The translations under genes and the position numbers were made by a program. The notes below the pieces were generated by a model that saw only the letters and a list, made by a program, of their open reading frames with translations, made no database searches and was not told the DNA's origin. From Bacteroidia bacterium (GTDB lineage Bacteria; Bacteroidota; Bacteroidia; J057; JADKCL01), in contig JACJYV010000001.1 in assembly GCA_020635905.1 (NCBI GenBank), positions 1,240,001 through 1,304,000 on the forward strand: a stretch of 64,000 nt of DNA, given 5' to 3'. Of this stretch, positions 38,776 to 54,200 are shown piece after piece. How positions within the stretch are numbered: position 1 is the first letter of the stretch; every line of letters starts with the position of its first letter.

Positions 38776-39209
38776 AGGGTTGAATTTAGGGCTATTGAGA
38801 ACAAATTCCATGCCGAAACTAAGTGAGGGAAGTGGGCTGGTGGTTGGGAGCTGTTCCTGGCCGGGATTGGGCCACTTTTGAAAAGCCATGAGCAGGGAAA
38901 GCATGGCGTTTCTGAGACTTTCGGGGAGAATATTTCCAAAAAAGACTTCCAAAGGTCAAAAAAAGCGATATTAATTAATATGATGCTTTCTTTTTTTCCG
39001 GCTTATAATTACCTTTCTGTACGGAAACCTCTGACTAACACCACTTTTCGAACCCATCTTTTTCAAACAATCTAAATCATTTACAGAATAAACCGCTGAA
39101 AGCTGGATTCTGTGAAAAAATTGTCCCAGACCCCTGGCTTTTTTAAGGGGATCAATACTAAAATTGGTCCTCTCGATTAAGACTAACAGTTCTTACTTGT
39201 GTTCTGATT
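38776..39209. other. 434-base divergent intergenic region
   Basis: No gene is supported here. It is AT-rich near the centre and contains a perfect 14-bp palindrome ATATTAATTAATAT (38968-38981). It must hold the promoters of the minus-strand lipoprotein and of the giant fibre gene, but I found no exact TAnnTTTG; TACTTGTG near 39195 differs at one position. CCCCT...AGGGG near 39141-39161 is a weak hairpin. Confidence 0.5.
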
Positions 39210-42200
39210 ATGCCTACTAAATTAAACTATATTACCATGTCATTTTCCATTTCCCTTAACCGTAACCGAAGCCTGCTCTTTACCGATTTGCGATTGAGTA
39301 CCCTGGTATTATTCGCCTTTTTCTGGCTGGGAATCAGCCAGATAGCAGCTTATTCGGCGCCCGCAATAAAGACATTTACGGGGCCTGGCAACTTCAGCGA
39401 TCCGACAAAATGGAGCGGAGGTACGGTACCGGCAGTGGGTGACCAGTTGATCATCAATGGCAATTGCAATTTCGACAATGCTGCTGCAAGTCTCGCTTAT
39501 GGCGATCTTCAACTGAACAGTGGCTCCACTTTGGCCTGGCCCAGCTTCGGCACAAATATCCTTACCATTAATTCGCTTAATGCAAGCAGCCTGGCTATCC
39601 TAAACATGGCCAAAGGAGGTACGGTTCAAATTTATGGGACCTGGAATGCCACTGCTTCCCAACTGACTTTTGTCCCGGGGTTTGGAACCATCCATCTTTT
39701 GAATTCCACCAGTGGCACCACCATCCCGGCTGGCTTTGGAAATTTCCGCAATCTGACCGTGCAAACCACTGGCCAGGTGGTTACCTTATCGGGGCCTACC
39801 AATGTTACGGGCAATTTGAACATTGTTGCCGGTGAGTTGGATTGTAATAATTTTAACATCGATTTGGATGGAAACTGGTTCAATGCCGGAACATTCACCC
39901 ATGGTTCGGGAAATCTGATTTTCAGCGGAACCGCCACCCAGACATTTTCAAACCCTTTGGGGGGCGAATTTTTTGATATTACCATTAACATTTCCAATGG
40001 CGGATGCCTTGACGTGGTGCACCAGGTTACGGTATTGAATATGGTAAATGATATTCAGGGAGGAGTCTGCGCAGGTTCTCAGGGAAGCCTTGACCCGCCA
40101 TCCACCTCCGATTTCTGGGGCCTGAATGGAAATACCATTGATTCAACCAAATTCCTTGGCTCCACCTCCAATACCTCTTTGCGAATCCGTACCAATGACA
40201 TTGAACGGATGGTGATTGGCAAGGATGGAAATGTAACCATTACAGGTGGAAACCTGGAGACCCAGGGTGGAACCATCATTGGAGACGGAAGCACCCTGAC
40301 CCATGTGGGTTCCTCTGCCATCGAGGATGCCAGCATTCAGTTGGTGGATCTGGCTCAGAATGGAGCCAGCAATGGGGATATTTTGGTGTGGGACGGCACC
40401 ACCTGGACGGTAGCCCCCAACTCTGATACAAGTACCACCAACGAATTGAATACCGGGGCCTCGCTGGTCGGAACCGATCTGCAAATCACCGATGCCGGGG
40501 GAACCCTGGTGGTGGACCTGAGTCCGCTAACCGGAAGTGCCGGAGATGATCAAAACCTGACCGGGGCCAGCCTCAGCGGCAGCAATATCCTGCAAATCGA
40601 CATTGAGAATGGAGATTCAGCCACGGTTGACCTCTCTGCACTCGATCAGTCAGCTGGCGTTGCGCAAAACGCATCCGACATCGCCCAGAATACCACCAAT
40701 ATCAACACAAACGCCTCCAACATTTTACAAAACACCACGGATATTGGCACCAATGCCAGCAATATATCCACAAACAGCGGCAATATTGCTCAGAACACCA
40801 GCAACATAGCTACCAATTCAGCGAACATCTCGCAAAACACCACGGATATTGGCACCAATGCCAGCAATATTTCCACCAATACGGCCAATATTGCTCAGAA
40901 TACCACCAATATCAGCACCAACGCCTCCAACATTGCGCAAAACACAACTGACATTGGCACCAATGCCAGCAATATTTCCACCAACACTGCCAATATTGCT
41001 CAAAACACAACAGACATCGCACAGAACACCACTGATATTGGAACGAATGCTGCAAATATTGCTCAGAACACCAGCGACATAGCCACCAATTCAGCTAACA
41101 TCGCACAGAACACCACAGACATTGGCACCAATGCCAGCAATATTTCCACCAACACTGCCAATATTGCTCAAAACACCAGCGACATAGCTACCAATTCAGC
41201 CAACATTGCGCAAAACACCACGGACATTGGCACCAATGCTGCAAATATTGCTCAGAACACCAGCGACATAGCCACCAATTCAGCTGACATTGCTCAGAAC
41301 ACCACTGACATAGCTACCAATGCCACCAACTTGCAGAATCACATCACCGCCGATGGCGACCTCAGTTCAAGCAACGAATTGAACTCAAGTGCCACTTTGG
41401 TCGGTACGGACCTGCAAATTACCGATGCCGGGGGAACCCTGGTGGTGGACCTTAGCCCCATAACCGGTAGCGCTACCGACGACCAAAACCTGACCGGGGC
41501 CACCCTCAACGGCAGCAATATCCTGCAAATCGACATTGAGGGTGGAGATTCGGCTACAGTCGACCTCTCTGCACTCGATCAGTCAGCTGGCGTTGCGCAA
41601 AACGCATCTAATATCGCCCAGAATACCACTGACATTGGCACCAATGCCAGCAATATTTCCACCAATGCGGCCAATATTGCCCAGAACACAACTGATATTA
41701 GCACCAACGCCTCCAATATTGCGCAAAACACCAGCGACATTGCTACCAATTCAGCCAGCATCACACAAAACACCACGGATATTGGCACCAATGCCAGCAA
41801 TATTTCCACCAACACCGCCAATATTGCTCAGAACACCAGCGACATAGCCACCAATTCAGCCAACATTGCACAAAACACCACCGATATTGGAACAAATGCT
41901 GCCAATATTTCCACTAATACATCCAATATTGCCCAGAATACCACTGACATAGCCACCAATGCCACCAACTTGCAGAATCACATCAGCGCCGATGGCGACC
42001 TCAGTTCAAGCAACGAATTGAACTCAAGTGCTACCCTGGTCGGCACGGATTTGCAAATTACCGATGCCGGGGGAACCCTGGTGGTGGACCTTAGCCCCAT
42101 AACCGGGAGCGCTACCGACGATCAAAACCTGACCGGGGCCACCCTCAACGGCAGCAATATCCTGCAAATCGACATTGAGGGTGGAGATTCGGCTACAGTC

Positions 42201-45200
42201 GACCTCTCTGCACTCGATCAGTCAGCTGGCGTTGCGCAAAACGCATCCGACATCGCCCAGAATACCACCAATATCAACACAAACGCCTCCAACATTTTAC
42301 AAAACACCACGGATATTGGCACCAATGCCAGCAATATATCCACAAACAGCGGCAATATTGCTCAGAACACCAGCAACATAGCTACCAATTCTGCCAACAT
42401 CGCGCAAAACACCACGGATATTGGCACCAATGCCAGCAATATTTCCACCAACACCGCCAATATTGCTCAGAACACCAGCGACATAGCCACCAATTCAGCC
42501 AACATTGCACAAAACACCACCGATATTGGAACAAATGCTGCCAATATTTCCACTAATACATCCAATATTGCCCAGAATACCACTGACATAGCCACCAATG
42601 CCACCAACTTGCAGAATCACATCAGCGCCGATGGCGACCTCAGTTCAAGCAACGAATTGAACTCAAGTGCTACCCTGGTCGGCACGGATTTGCAAATTAC
42701 CGATGCCGGGGGAACCCTGGTGGTGGACCTTAGCCCCATAACCGGGAGCGCTACCGACGATCAAAACCTGACCGGAGCCAGCCTCAACGGCAGCAATATC
42801 CTGCAAATCAACATTGAGGGTGGGGATTCAACCACGGTCGACCTCTCTGCACTTGATCAGTCAGCTGGCGTTGCTCAAAACGCATCTGACATCGCGCAAA
42901 ACACCACGGACATTGGCACCAATGCCAGCAACATTTCCACCAATACGGCCAATATTGCTCAGAACACCAGCAACATAGCTACCAATTCAGCCAACATCGC
43001 ACAGAACACCACTGATATTGGGACCAATGCCAGCAATATTTCCACTAATACAGCCAATATTGCCCAGAACACCACGAATATTGCCACTAATACAGGCAAC
43101 ATTTCTACCAATACCAACCTGATTGGGCAACATTCAAGCACCCTGGCCACTCACACCACCCTTATCAACCAAAATGGAGCCAGCATTTTCAATCATTTAC
43201 TCACTGACCTGGATACGGACAGTACCAATGAGTACAACATCAGCGTTAGTCTGAATGGAACAAAAATTCAAATTACTGATGGGGGCGGAACCATCAGTAC
43301 AGATTTGGGGCCCCTGCTTGGCAGCAGCACCGACGATCAAAACCTGACCGGCGCCACCCTGAATGGCAGCAATATCCTGCAAATCGACATTGAGGGTGGG
43401 GATTCGACCACGGTCGATCTCTCTGCACTCGATCAGTCAGCTGGCGTTGCGCAAAACGCATCCGACATCGCCCAGAATACCACCAATATCAGCACCAACA
43501 CCTCCAACATTGCCCAAAACACCACGAACATTGGAACGAATGCTGCCAATATTGCTCAGAACACAACCAATATCAGCACAAACGCCTCCAACATTGCGCA
43601 AAACACCACGGATATTGGAACGAATGCTGCCAATATTGCTCAGAACACAACGGATATCAGTACCAACGCCGCCAACATCGCACAGAACACAACTGACATT
43701 GGAACCAATGCCACCAACATCGCTCAAAACACCAGCGATATTTCTCAAAACACAACTGACATTCAGACTCACATCACCAATGACCTCGATCTGGACAACA
43801 CCAACGAAATCCAGACCTTGTCTTTGGCAGGCAGTAATCTGACCCTTTCGGGCGCCAACACCATTGATTTGAGCACCGCGGAAGTTGATCCCAAGGTATC
43901 AACCATCCTTTCCAGCCATGTACCAAAATGGGATGGGAATTCACTTATCGATGGGACCATTGTGGACACTGCTGGCTATATCGGGATTGGCGTGACCAAC
44001 CCCCAGGCCAAGTTGGATGTGAACGGCGATGCCCGTATCAACGGCCTGAAGGTCGGTCGGGGCAACGGAAACGGCGCCACCAATACAGCCGTCGGGGCTC
44101 AGGCCTTGAACGCCAACACCTCCGGCATTTCCAATACTGCCGTGGGTTCAGCTACCATGAGCGCCAACACCAGCGGCCTTTTCAATACTGCTACTGGCGC
44201 CAATGCCCTGAATGCAAATACCACAGGTAACGGAAACACTTCCTTTGGAACCAATTCCCTGTTCAAGAACACTACCGGCGGGTTCAATACCGCAGCCGGG
44301 GTTTCAGCTCTCGGAAATAACACCACTGGCTTCGGCAACACCGCCCTGGGAACATCTTCCCAGGCTGCCAATACCACCGGGGGCAGTAATGCCTCGGTTG
44401 GAACATCCAGCCTTTCCGCCAACACAGTTGGTTCAGGAAATACGGCTATGGGATCAAGTTCAATGACAGCCAACACAACCGGAACCAATAACACCGCAGT
44501 TGGATTCCAGGCCAATGTGGCTTCCCCTGGCCTGACCAATGCCACCGCCATTGGTGCCAACGCCGTCGTGGCCGCGGACAGCAGCCTCGTGCTCGGCAAC
44601 CAGGCCAAGGTGGGGATCGGAACCTCCGCGCCCGGCGAAAAACTCGACGTAGTCGGTAAAACCCGCACCAGCGAATTGCAGGTGACCACCGGAGCCGGAA
44701 CTGCAGGACAGGTTCTGACCTCGGATGCAGCCGGGAATGCTACCTGGCAGGATGCAACCGTGGGAAATGACAATCAAAATCTTACCTCCGCCACCTTAAA
44801 TGGAAGCAACGTCCTCCAGGTTGATATAGAAAATGGGGACTCTGTCACGGTTGACCTTTCGCCGCTCGACCAATCTGCGGGGGTGGCCCAGAATGCATCT
44901 GATATCGCTCAGAATTCCACCAACATCGCGACCAACGCATCCAATATTGCCTCAAATACCACCGCAATTGGAGCAAATACCACCGCGATTTCCAATAATT
45001 CGGCCAACATTGCCCAGAATACAACCGATATCGCTACCAATGCCTCCAATATTGCAATAAATACTACTGCAATTGGAGCAAACACCACTGGGATTTCCAA
45101 TAATTCGGCCAACATTGCCCAGAATACAACTGATATCGCAACCAATTCATCCAACATCGCTCAGAATGCCGCTGATATTCAGAATCACGTCACCAATGAT

Positions 45201-48200
45201 CTCGATCTGGACAATACCAACGAGTTGAACACAGGGGCCATTCTCAATGGGAATAATCTTGAAATTACAGATGCAGGTGGAACGCTGGTGGTTGATTTGA
45301 GTACCTTAAGCAATGTGGGTACAGATGATCAAAACCTGACCGGAGCCAGCCTCAACGGCAGCAATATCCTGCAGATCGACATCGAAGGCGGCGACTCCGC
45401 CACCGTGGACCTCTCTGCCCTGGATCAATCAGCAGGTGTAGCCCAGAATGCATCTGATATCGCCACCAATTCTTCCAACATTGCCTCAAATACCACTGCA
45501 ATTGGAGCAAATGCTACTGCGATTTCCAATAATTCGGCCAACATTGCCCAGAATACAACCGATATCGCAACCAATTCGGCCAACATTGCCCAGAATTCTA
45601 CCGACATTCAGACTCACATCACCAATGACCTCGATCTGGACAACACCAACGAAATCCAGACCTTGTCTTTGACGGGCAGCAATCTGACCCTTTCGGGCGC
45701 CAACACCATTGATTTGAGTGCTGCGGAAGTTGATCCCAAGGTAGCAACCAACCTGAACCACCACGTCCCGAAATGGGACGGCACCTCACTTATCGACGGA
45801 ACTATCGTGGACACCGCAGGCTATATTGGGATTGGCGTGACCAATCCCCAGGCCAAACTGGATGTCAATGGAGATGCCCGCGTAAACGGAATGCGGGTCG
45901 GTCGGGGCAACGGAAACGGTGCCACCAATACTGCCGTCGGGGCTCAGGCTCTCAATTCCAATACAACCGGGGTTTCAAACACTGCAGTGGGTTCGGGTAG
46001 CATGAGCGCAAACACGAGCGGTCTTTTCAATACCGCTACTGGCGCCAACGCCCTGAATGCAAATACCACCGGCAACGGAAACACCTCCTTTGGAACCAAC
46101 TCCCTGCTCAAGAATACTACCGGCGGGTTCAATACTGCCTCCGGGGTTTCAGCGCTCGGAAATAACACCACAGGCTTCGGCAACACCGCCCTGGGAACAT
46201 CCTCCCAGGCTGCCAATACCACCGGGGGCAGCAATGCCTCAGTTGGAACTTCCAGCCTTTCCGGCAATACAGTTGGTTCAGGAAATACGGCTATGGGATC
46301 AGGATCCCTCACCGCCAACACGACCGGAACCAATAACACCGCCCTTGGATTCCAGGCCAATGTGGCTTCTTCTGGTCTGACCAATGCCACCGCAATCGGG
46401 GCCAACGCCTCCGTGGCGGCCAACAACAGCCTCGTGCTCGGCAATCAGGCCAATGTAGGCATCGGAACTTCCGCGCCCGGCGAAAAACTCGACGTAGTCG
46501 GTAAAACCCGCACCAGCGAATTGCAGGTGACCACCGGGGCCGGAACCGCAGGCCAGGTACTTACCTCGGATGCAGCCGGAAATGCTACCTGGCAGGATGC
46601 AACCGTAGGCTCTGACAACCAGAACCTGACCGCGGCCAGCCTCAACGGCAGCAATATCCTGCAGATCGACATTGAAAATGGCGACTCCGCCACCGTGGAC
46701 CTCTCTGCCTTGGATCAATCGGCGGATGTGGCGGTAAACGCTTCAAATATTGCCACCAATTCTTCCAATATTGCCTCAAATACTACTGCAATTGGAGCAA
46801 ATACCACCGCGATTTCCAATAATTCGGCCAACATTGCCCAGAATACAACCGATATCGCTACCAATGCCTCCAATATTGCAATAAATACTACTGCAATTGG
46901 AGCAAACACCACTGGGATTTCCAATAATTCGGCCAACATTGCCCAGAATACAACTGATATCGCAACCAATTCATCCAACATCGCTCAGAATGCCGCTGAT
47001 ATTCAGAATCACGTCACCAATGATCTCGATCTGGACAATACCAACGAGTTGAACACAGGGGCCATTCTCAATGGGAATAATCTTGAAATTACAGATGCAG
47101 GTGGAACGCTGGTGGTTGATTTGAGTACCTTAAGCAATGTGGGTACAGATGATCAAAACCTGACCGGAGCCAGCCTCAACGGCAGCAATATCCTGCAGAT
47201 CGACATCGAAGGCGGCGACTCCGCCACCGTGGACCTCTCTGCCCTGGATCAATCAGCAGGTGTAGCCCAGAATGCATCTGATATCGCCACCAATTCTTCC
47301 AACATTGCCTCAAATACCACTGCAATTGGAGCAAATGCTACTGCGATTTCCAATAATTCGGCCAACATTGCCCAGAATACAACCGATATCGCAACCAATT
47401 CGGCCAACATTGCCCAGAATTCTACCGACATTCAGACTCACATCACCAATGACCTCGATCTGGACAACACCAACGAAATCCAGACCTTGTCTTTGACGGG
47501 CAGCAATCTGACCCTTTCGGGCGCCAACACCATTGATTTGAGTGCTGCGGAAGTTGATCCCAAGGTAGCAACCAACCTGAACCACCACGTCCCGAAATGG
47601 GACGGCACCTCACTTATCGACGGAACTATCGTGGACACCGCAGGCTATATTGGGATTGGCGTGACCAATCCCCAGGCCAAACTGGATGTCAATGGAGATG
47701 CCCGCGTAAATGGAATGCGGGTTGGACGGGGAAATGGAAACGGTGCCACCAATACTGCCGTCGGGGCTCAGGCTCTGAACTCCAATACAACCGGGGTTTC
47801 AAACACTGCTGTAGGTTCGGGTAGCATGAGCGCCAACACCAGCGGCCTTTTCAATACCGCGACCGGCTCCAATGCCCTGAATGCAAATACCACCGGCAAC
47901 GGAAACACCTCCTTTGGAACCAACTCCCTGCTCAAAAACACCACCGGCGGGTTCAATACTGCCTCCGGGGTTTCAGCGCTCGGAAATAACACCACCGGCT
48001 TCGGCAACACCGCCCTGGGAACATCTTCCCAGGCTGCCAATACCACCGGGGGCAGCAATGCCTCAGTTGGAACTTCCAGCCTTTCCGGCAATACAGTTGG
48101 TTCAGGAAATACGGCTATGGGATCAGGATCCCTCACCGCCAACACGACCGGAACCAATAACACCGCCCTTGGATTCCAGGCCAATGTGGCTTCTTCTGGT

Positions 48201-51200
48201 CTGACCAATGCCACCGCAATCGGGGCCAACGCCTCCGTGGCGGCCAACAACAGCCTCGTGCTCGGCAATCAGGCCAATGTAGGCATCGGAACTTCCGCGC
48301 CCGGCGAAAAACTCGACGTAGTCGGTAAAACCCGCACCAGCGAATTGCAGGTGACCACCGGAGCCGGAACTGCAGGACAGGTTCTGACCTCGGATGCAGC
48401 CGGGAATGCTACCTGGCAGGATGCAACCGTGGGCTCTGACAACCAGAACCTGACCGCAGCCAGCCTCAACGGAAGCAATATCCTGCAGATCGACATTGAA
48501 AATGGCGACTCCGTGACTGTGGACCTCTCCCAGCTTGATCAATCGACGGGTGTAGCCCAAAATGCATCTGACATCGCTCAGAATTCTACCAACATCGCCA
48601 CCAATGCTTCCAATATTGCTTCAAATACATCTGCAATTGGAGCAAATACCACCGCGATTTCCAATAATTCGGCCAACATTGCCCAGAATACAACTGATAT
48701 TCAGAATCACGTCACCAATGACCTCGATCTTGACAACACCAACGAGTTGAACACAGGGGCCATCCTCAACGGCAATAATCTTGAAATTACAGATGCAGGT
48801 GGAACTCTGGTGGTTGATTTGAGTACCTTAAGCAATGTGGGTACAGATGATCAAAACCTGACCGGAGCCAGCCTGAATGGCAGCAATATCCTGCAAATCG
48901 ACATTGAGGGTGGGGACTCCGCCACCGTGGACCTCTCTGCGTTGGATCAATCGGCGGGTGTGGCCCAGAATGCATCAGACATCGCAACCAATTCGGCCAA
49001 TATTGCCTCAAATACAACTGCAATTGGAGCAAATTCCACTGCGATTTCCAATAATGCTTCCAACATTGCTCAAAACACAACTGACATTCAGAATCACATC
49101 ACCAATGACCTCGATCTGGACAACACCAACGAAATCCAGACCTTGTCTTTGGCGGGCAGTAATCTGACCCTTTCGGGCGCCAACACCATTGATTTGAGCG
49201 CCGCGGAAGTTGATCCAAAAGTAGCAACCAACCTGAACCACCACGTCCCAAAATGGGACGGGACCTCACTGATCGACGGAACCATCGTTGACACCGCTGG
49301 CTATATCGGGATTGGCGTGACCAACCCCCAGGCCAAACTGGATGTGAATGGCGATGCCCGCGTAAATGGATTGAGGGTTGGACGGGGCAACGGAAACGGT
49401 GCCACCAATACTGCCGTCGGGGCTCAGGCTCTCAATTCCAATACAACCGGGGTTTCAAACACTGCAGTGGGTTCGGGTAGCATGAGCGCAAACACGAGCG
49501 GTCTTTTCAATACCGCTACTGGCGCCAATGCCCTGAATGCAAATACCACCGGCAACGGAAACACCTCCTTTGGCACCAATTCCCTGCTCAAGAACACCAC
49601 TGGCGGGTTCAATACTGCCTCCGGGGTTTCAGCGCTCGGAAATAACACCACCGGCTTCGGCAACACCGCCCTGGGAACATCTTCCCAGGCTGCCAATACC
49701 ACCGGGGGCAGCAATGCCTCAGTTGGAACTTCCAGCCTTTCCGGCAATACAGTTGGTTCAGGAAATACGGCTATGGGATCAGGATCCCTCACCGCCAACA
49801 CGACCGGAACCAATAACACCGCCCTTGGATTCCAGGCCAATGTGGCTTCTTCTGGTCTGACCAATGCCACCGCAATCGGGGCCAACGCCTCCGTGGCGGC
49901 CAACAACAGCCTCGTGCTCGGCAATCAGGCCAATGTAGGCATCGGAACTTCCGCGCCCGGCGAAAAACTCGACGTAGTCGGTAAAACCCGCACCAGCGAA
50001 TTGCAGGTGACCACCGGGGCCGGAACCGCAGGCCAGGTACTTACCTCGGATGCAGCCGGAAATGCTACCTGGCAGGATGCAACCGTAGGCTCTGACAACC
50101 AGAACCTGACCGCGGCCAGCCTCAACGGCAGCAATATCCTGCAGATCGACATTGAAAATGGCGACTCCGCCACCGTGGACCTCTCTGCCTTGGATCAATC
50201 GGCGGATGTGGCGGTAAACGCTTCAAATATTGCCACCAATTCTTCCAATATTGCCTCAAATACCACTGCTATTGGAGCAAATACCACCGCGATTTCCAAT
50301 AATTCGGCCAACATTGCCCAGAATACAACCGATATTCAGACTCACATCACCAATGACCTCGATCTGGACAACACCAACGAGTTGAACACAGGGGCCATCC
50401 TCAACGGCAATAATCTTGAAATTACAGATGCAGGTGGAACCCTGGTGGTTGATTTGAGTACCTTAAGCAATGTGGGTACAGATGATCAAAACCTGACCGG
50501 AGCCAGCCTGAATGGCAGCAATATCCTGCAAATCGACATTGAGGGTGGGGACTCCGCCACCGTGGACCTCTCTGCGTTGGATCAATCGGCGGGTGTGGCC
50601 CAGAATGCATCAGACATCGCAACCAATTCGGCCAATATTGCCTCAAATACAACTGCAATTGGAGCAAATACCACTGCGATTTCTAATAATTCGGCTAACA
50701 TTGCCCAGAATACAACCGATATCGCAACCAATTCGGCCAATATTGCCTCAAATACAACTGCAATTGGAGCAAATTCCACTGCGATTTCCAATAATGCTTC
50801 CAACATTGCTCAAAACACTACGGATATTCAGAATCACATCACCAATGACCTCGATCTGGACAACACCAACGAAATCCAGACCTTGTCTTTGGCGGGCAGT
50901 AATCTCACCCTTTCCGGCGCCAACACCATTGATTTGAGCGCCGCGGAAGTTGATCCAAAAGTAGCAACCAACCTGAACCACCACGTCCCAAAATGGGACG
51001 GGACCTCGCTTATCGACGGTACCATCGTGGACACCGCAGGCTATATCGGGATTGGCGTGACCAACCCCCAGGCTAAGTTGGATGTGAACGGAGATGCCCG
51101 CGTAAACGGAATGCGGGTCGGTCGGGGCAACGGAAACGGTGCCACCAATACTGCCGTCGGGGCTCAGGCTCTCAATTCCAATACAACCGGGGTTTCAAAC

Positions 51201-54200
51201 ACTGCCGTAGGTTCGGGTAGCATGAGCGCAAACACGAGCGGCCTTTTCAATACCGCTACTGGCGCCAATGCCCTGAATGCAAATACCACCGGCAACGGAA
51301 ACACCTCCTTTGGCACCAATTCCCTGCTCAAGAACACTACCGGCGGGTTCAATACTGCCTCCGGGGTTTCAGCGCTCGGAAATAACACCACCGGCTTCGG
51401 CAACACCGCCGTGGGAACATCCTCCCAGGCTGCCACTACCACCGGGGGCAGCAATGCCTCAGTTGGAACTTCCAGCCTGTCCGGCAACACAGTTGGTTCA
51501 GGAAATACGGCTATGGGCTCCGGATCCCTCACCGCCAACACAACCGGTACCAATAACACCGCGCTTGGATTCCAGGCCAACGTGGCTTCATCTGGCCTGA
51601 CCAATGCCACCGCCATTGGTGCCAACGCCGTCGTGGCCGCGGACAGCAGCCTCGTGCTCGGCAACCAGGCCAAGGTGGGGATCGGAACCTCCGCGCCCGG
51701 CGAAAAACTCGACGTAGTTGGTAAAACCCGCACCAGCGAATTGCAGGTGACCACCGGAGCCGGAACTGCAGGACAGGTTCTGACCTCGGATGCAGCCGGG
51801 AATGCTACCTGGCAGGATGCAACCGTGGGCTCTGACAACCAGAACCTGACCGCAGCCAGCCTCAACGGAAGCAATATCCTGCAGATCGACATTGAAAATG
51901 GCGACTCCGTGACTGTAGACCTCTCTGTGTTGGATCAATCGGCGGATGTGGCGGTAAACGCTTCAAATATTGCCACCAATTCATCCAATATTGCCTCAAA
52001 TACTGCTGCAATTGGAGCAAATACCACCGCGATTTCCAATAATTCGGCCAACATTGCCCAGAATTCAACCGATATCGCAACCAATGCATCCAACATTGCC
52101 CAGAATACAACCGATATTCAGAATCACATTAGCAATGACCTCGATCTGGACAACACCAACGAAATCCAGACCTTGTCTTTGGCGGGCAGCAATCTGACCC
52201 TTTCTGGTGCTAACACCATTGATTTGAGCGCCGCGGAAGTTGATCCAAAAGTAGCAACCAACCTGAACCACCACGTCCCGAAATGGGACGGGAACTCGCT
52301 TATCGATGGGACCATCGTGGACACCGCAGGCTATATCGGGATTGGCGTGACCAATCCCCAGGCCAAACTGGATGTCAATGGAGATGCCCGCGTAAATGGA
52401 ATGCGGGTTGGACGGGGAAATGGAAACGGTGCCACCAATACTGCCGTCGGGGCTCAGGCTCTGAACTCCAATACAACCGGGGTTTCAAACACTGCTGTAG
52501 GTTCGGGTAGCATGAGCGCCAACACCAGCGGCCTTTTCAATACCGCGACCGGCTCCAATGCCCTGAATGCAAATACCACCGGCAACGGAAACACCTCCTT
52601 TGGAACCAACTCCCTGCTCAAAAACACCACCGGCGGGTTCAATACTGCATCCGGGGTTTCAGCGCTTGGAAATAACACCACAGGCTTCGGCAACACCGCC
52701 CTGGGAACATCTTCCCAGGCTGCCAATACCACCGGGGGCAGCAATGCCTCAGTTGGAACTTCCAGCCTTTCCGCCAACACAATTGGTTCAGGAAATACGG
52801 CAATGGGATCAAGTTCAATGACAGCCAACACGACCGGAACCAATAACACCGCGCTTGGATTCCAGGCCAATGTGGCTTCCCCTGGCCTGACCAATGCCAC
52901 CGCCATTGGTGCCAATGCCAGCGTGTCTGCCGACAACAGCCTCGTGCTCGGTAACCAGGCCAATGTGGGTATCGGAACTTCAGCCCCCGGGGAAAAACTC
53001 GACGTAGTCGGCAAAACCCGCACCAGCGAATTGCAGGTGACCACCGGAGCCGGAACCGCAGGCCAGGTTTTGACCTCTGATGCAGCCGGCAATGCTACCT
53101 GGCAAAACGCCAGCGTTGGCTCTGACAACCAGAACCTGACCGCTGCCAGCCTCAACGGAAGCAATATCCTGCAGATCGACATTGAAAATGGCGACTCCGT
53201 GACTGTGGACCTCTCCCAGCTTGATCAATCGACGGGTGTAGCCCAAAATGCATCTGACATCGCTCAGAATTCTACCAACATCGCCACCAATGCTTCCAAT
53301 ATTGCTTCAAATACATCTGCAATTGGAGCAAATACCACCGCGATTTCCAATAATTCGGCCAACATTGCCCAGAATTCAACCGATATCGCAACCAATGCAT
53401 CCAACATTGCTCAAAATGCCACTGACATTCAGAATCACATTACCAATGACCTCGATCTGGACAATACCAACGAGCTTCAAACCCTGAGCATTGCAGGTTC
53501 AACCCTTTCAATTTCAGGTGGAAACTCGGTGGTTATCAATTTCCTGGAAACGGATCCTCAGGTTTCGGTGACCACCACCAACCGGGTCCCGAGATGGAAT
53601 GGAACTACCCTGGTCAATGGTAGCATTTTCGATAATGGAACGAATGTAGGCATCGGGACCACCAGCCCGGCAGCCTTACTGGATGTCAATGCGGATATTC
53701 GGATAAATGGCATGACCCTTGGAAGGGGAAATAATAATAATGCCCTGAACGTAGCTTTTGGCGCATTGGCCCTGAGTGCAAATACAACCGGCCTTTACAA
53801 CGTGGCCATTGGCGCAAATGCCCTGAGATTAAACACTACCGGACTTTATAATACCGCAATTGGCGGCGGGGCCCTTTCCAAAAACACCACTGCGTTTGGG
53901 AACGTTGCCATTGGCACCCTGGCTTTGTCCAATAACACCACGGGAAATTATAACACTGCGCTGGGGGTAACCTCCCTATTTTCCAATACCACGGGTGTCG
54001 GAAACATGGCATTTGGAACCTCCGCACTTCAGACCAATACAACGGGTAGTCAGAATGCCGGATTTGGCCTGAACTCGATGTATGGCAATACCACCGGCAG
54101 TAATAACACTGCATTTGGAAACCTTTCCATGATCAGCAACGTGACCGGGAGCAATAATACGGTGATCGGTACCAGTGCCAACGTAGGTGCTCCAAATTTG

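Noticed and set aside
38776..38952. N-terminal extension of the lipoprotein ending at 37759
   Set aside because: The internal Met starts a full lipoprotein signal peptide, which would be useless behind 59 extra residues.
40660..43770. CRISPR-like or satellite array suggested by 21-bp periodicity
   Set aside because: The repeats are in one open frame and encode regular heptads; there are no conserved repeats with unique spacers.
51164..53182. Long minus-strand open frames of about 240 codons inside the fibre gene
   Set aside because: They repeat in every unit, mirror the codon pattern of the plus-strand repeats and have low-complexity protein with no start signal; they are antisense shadows.
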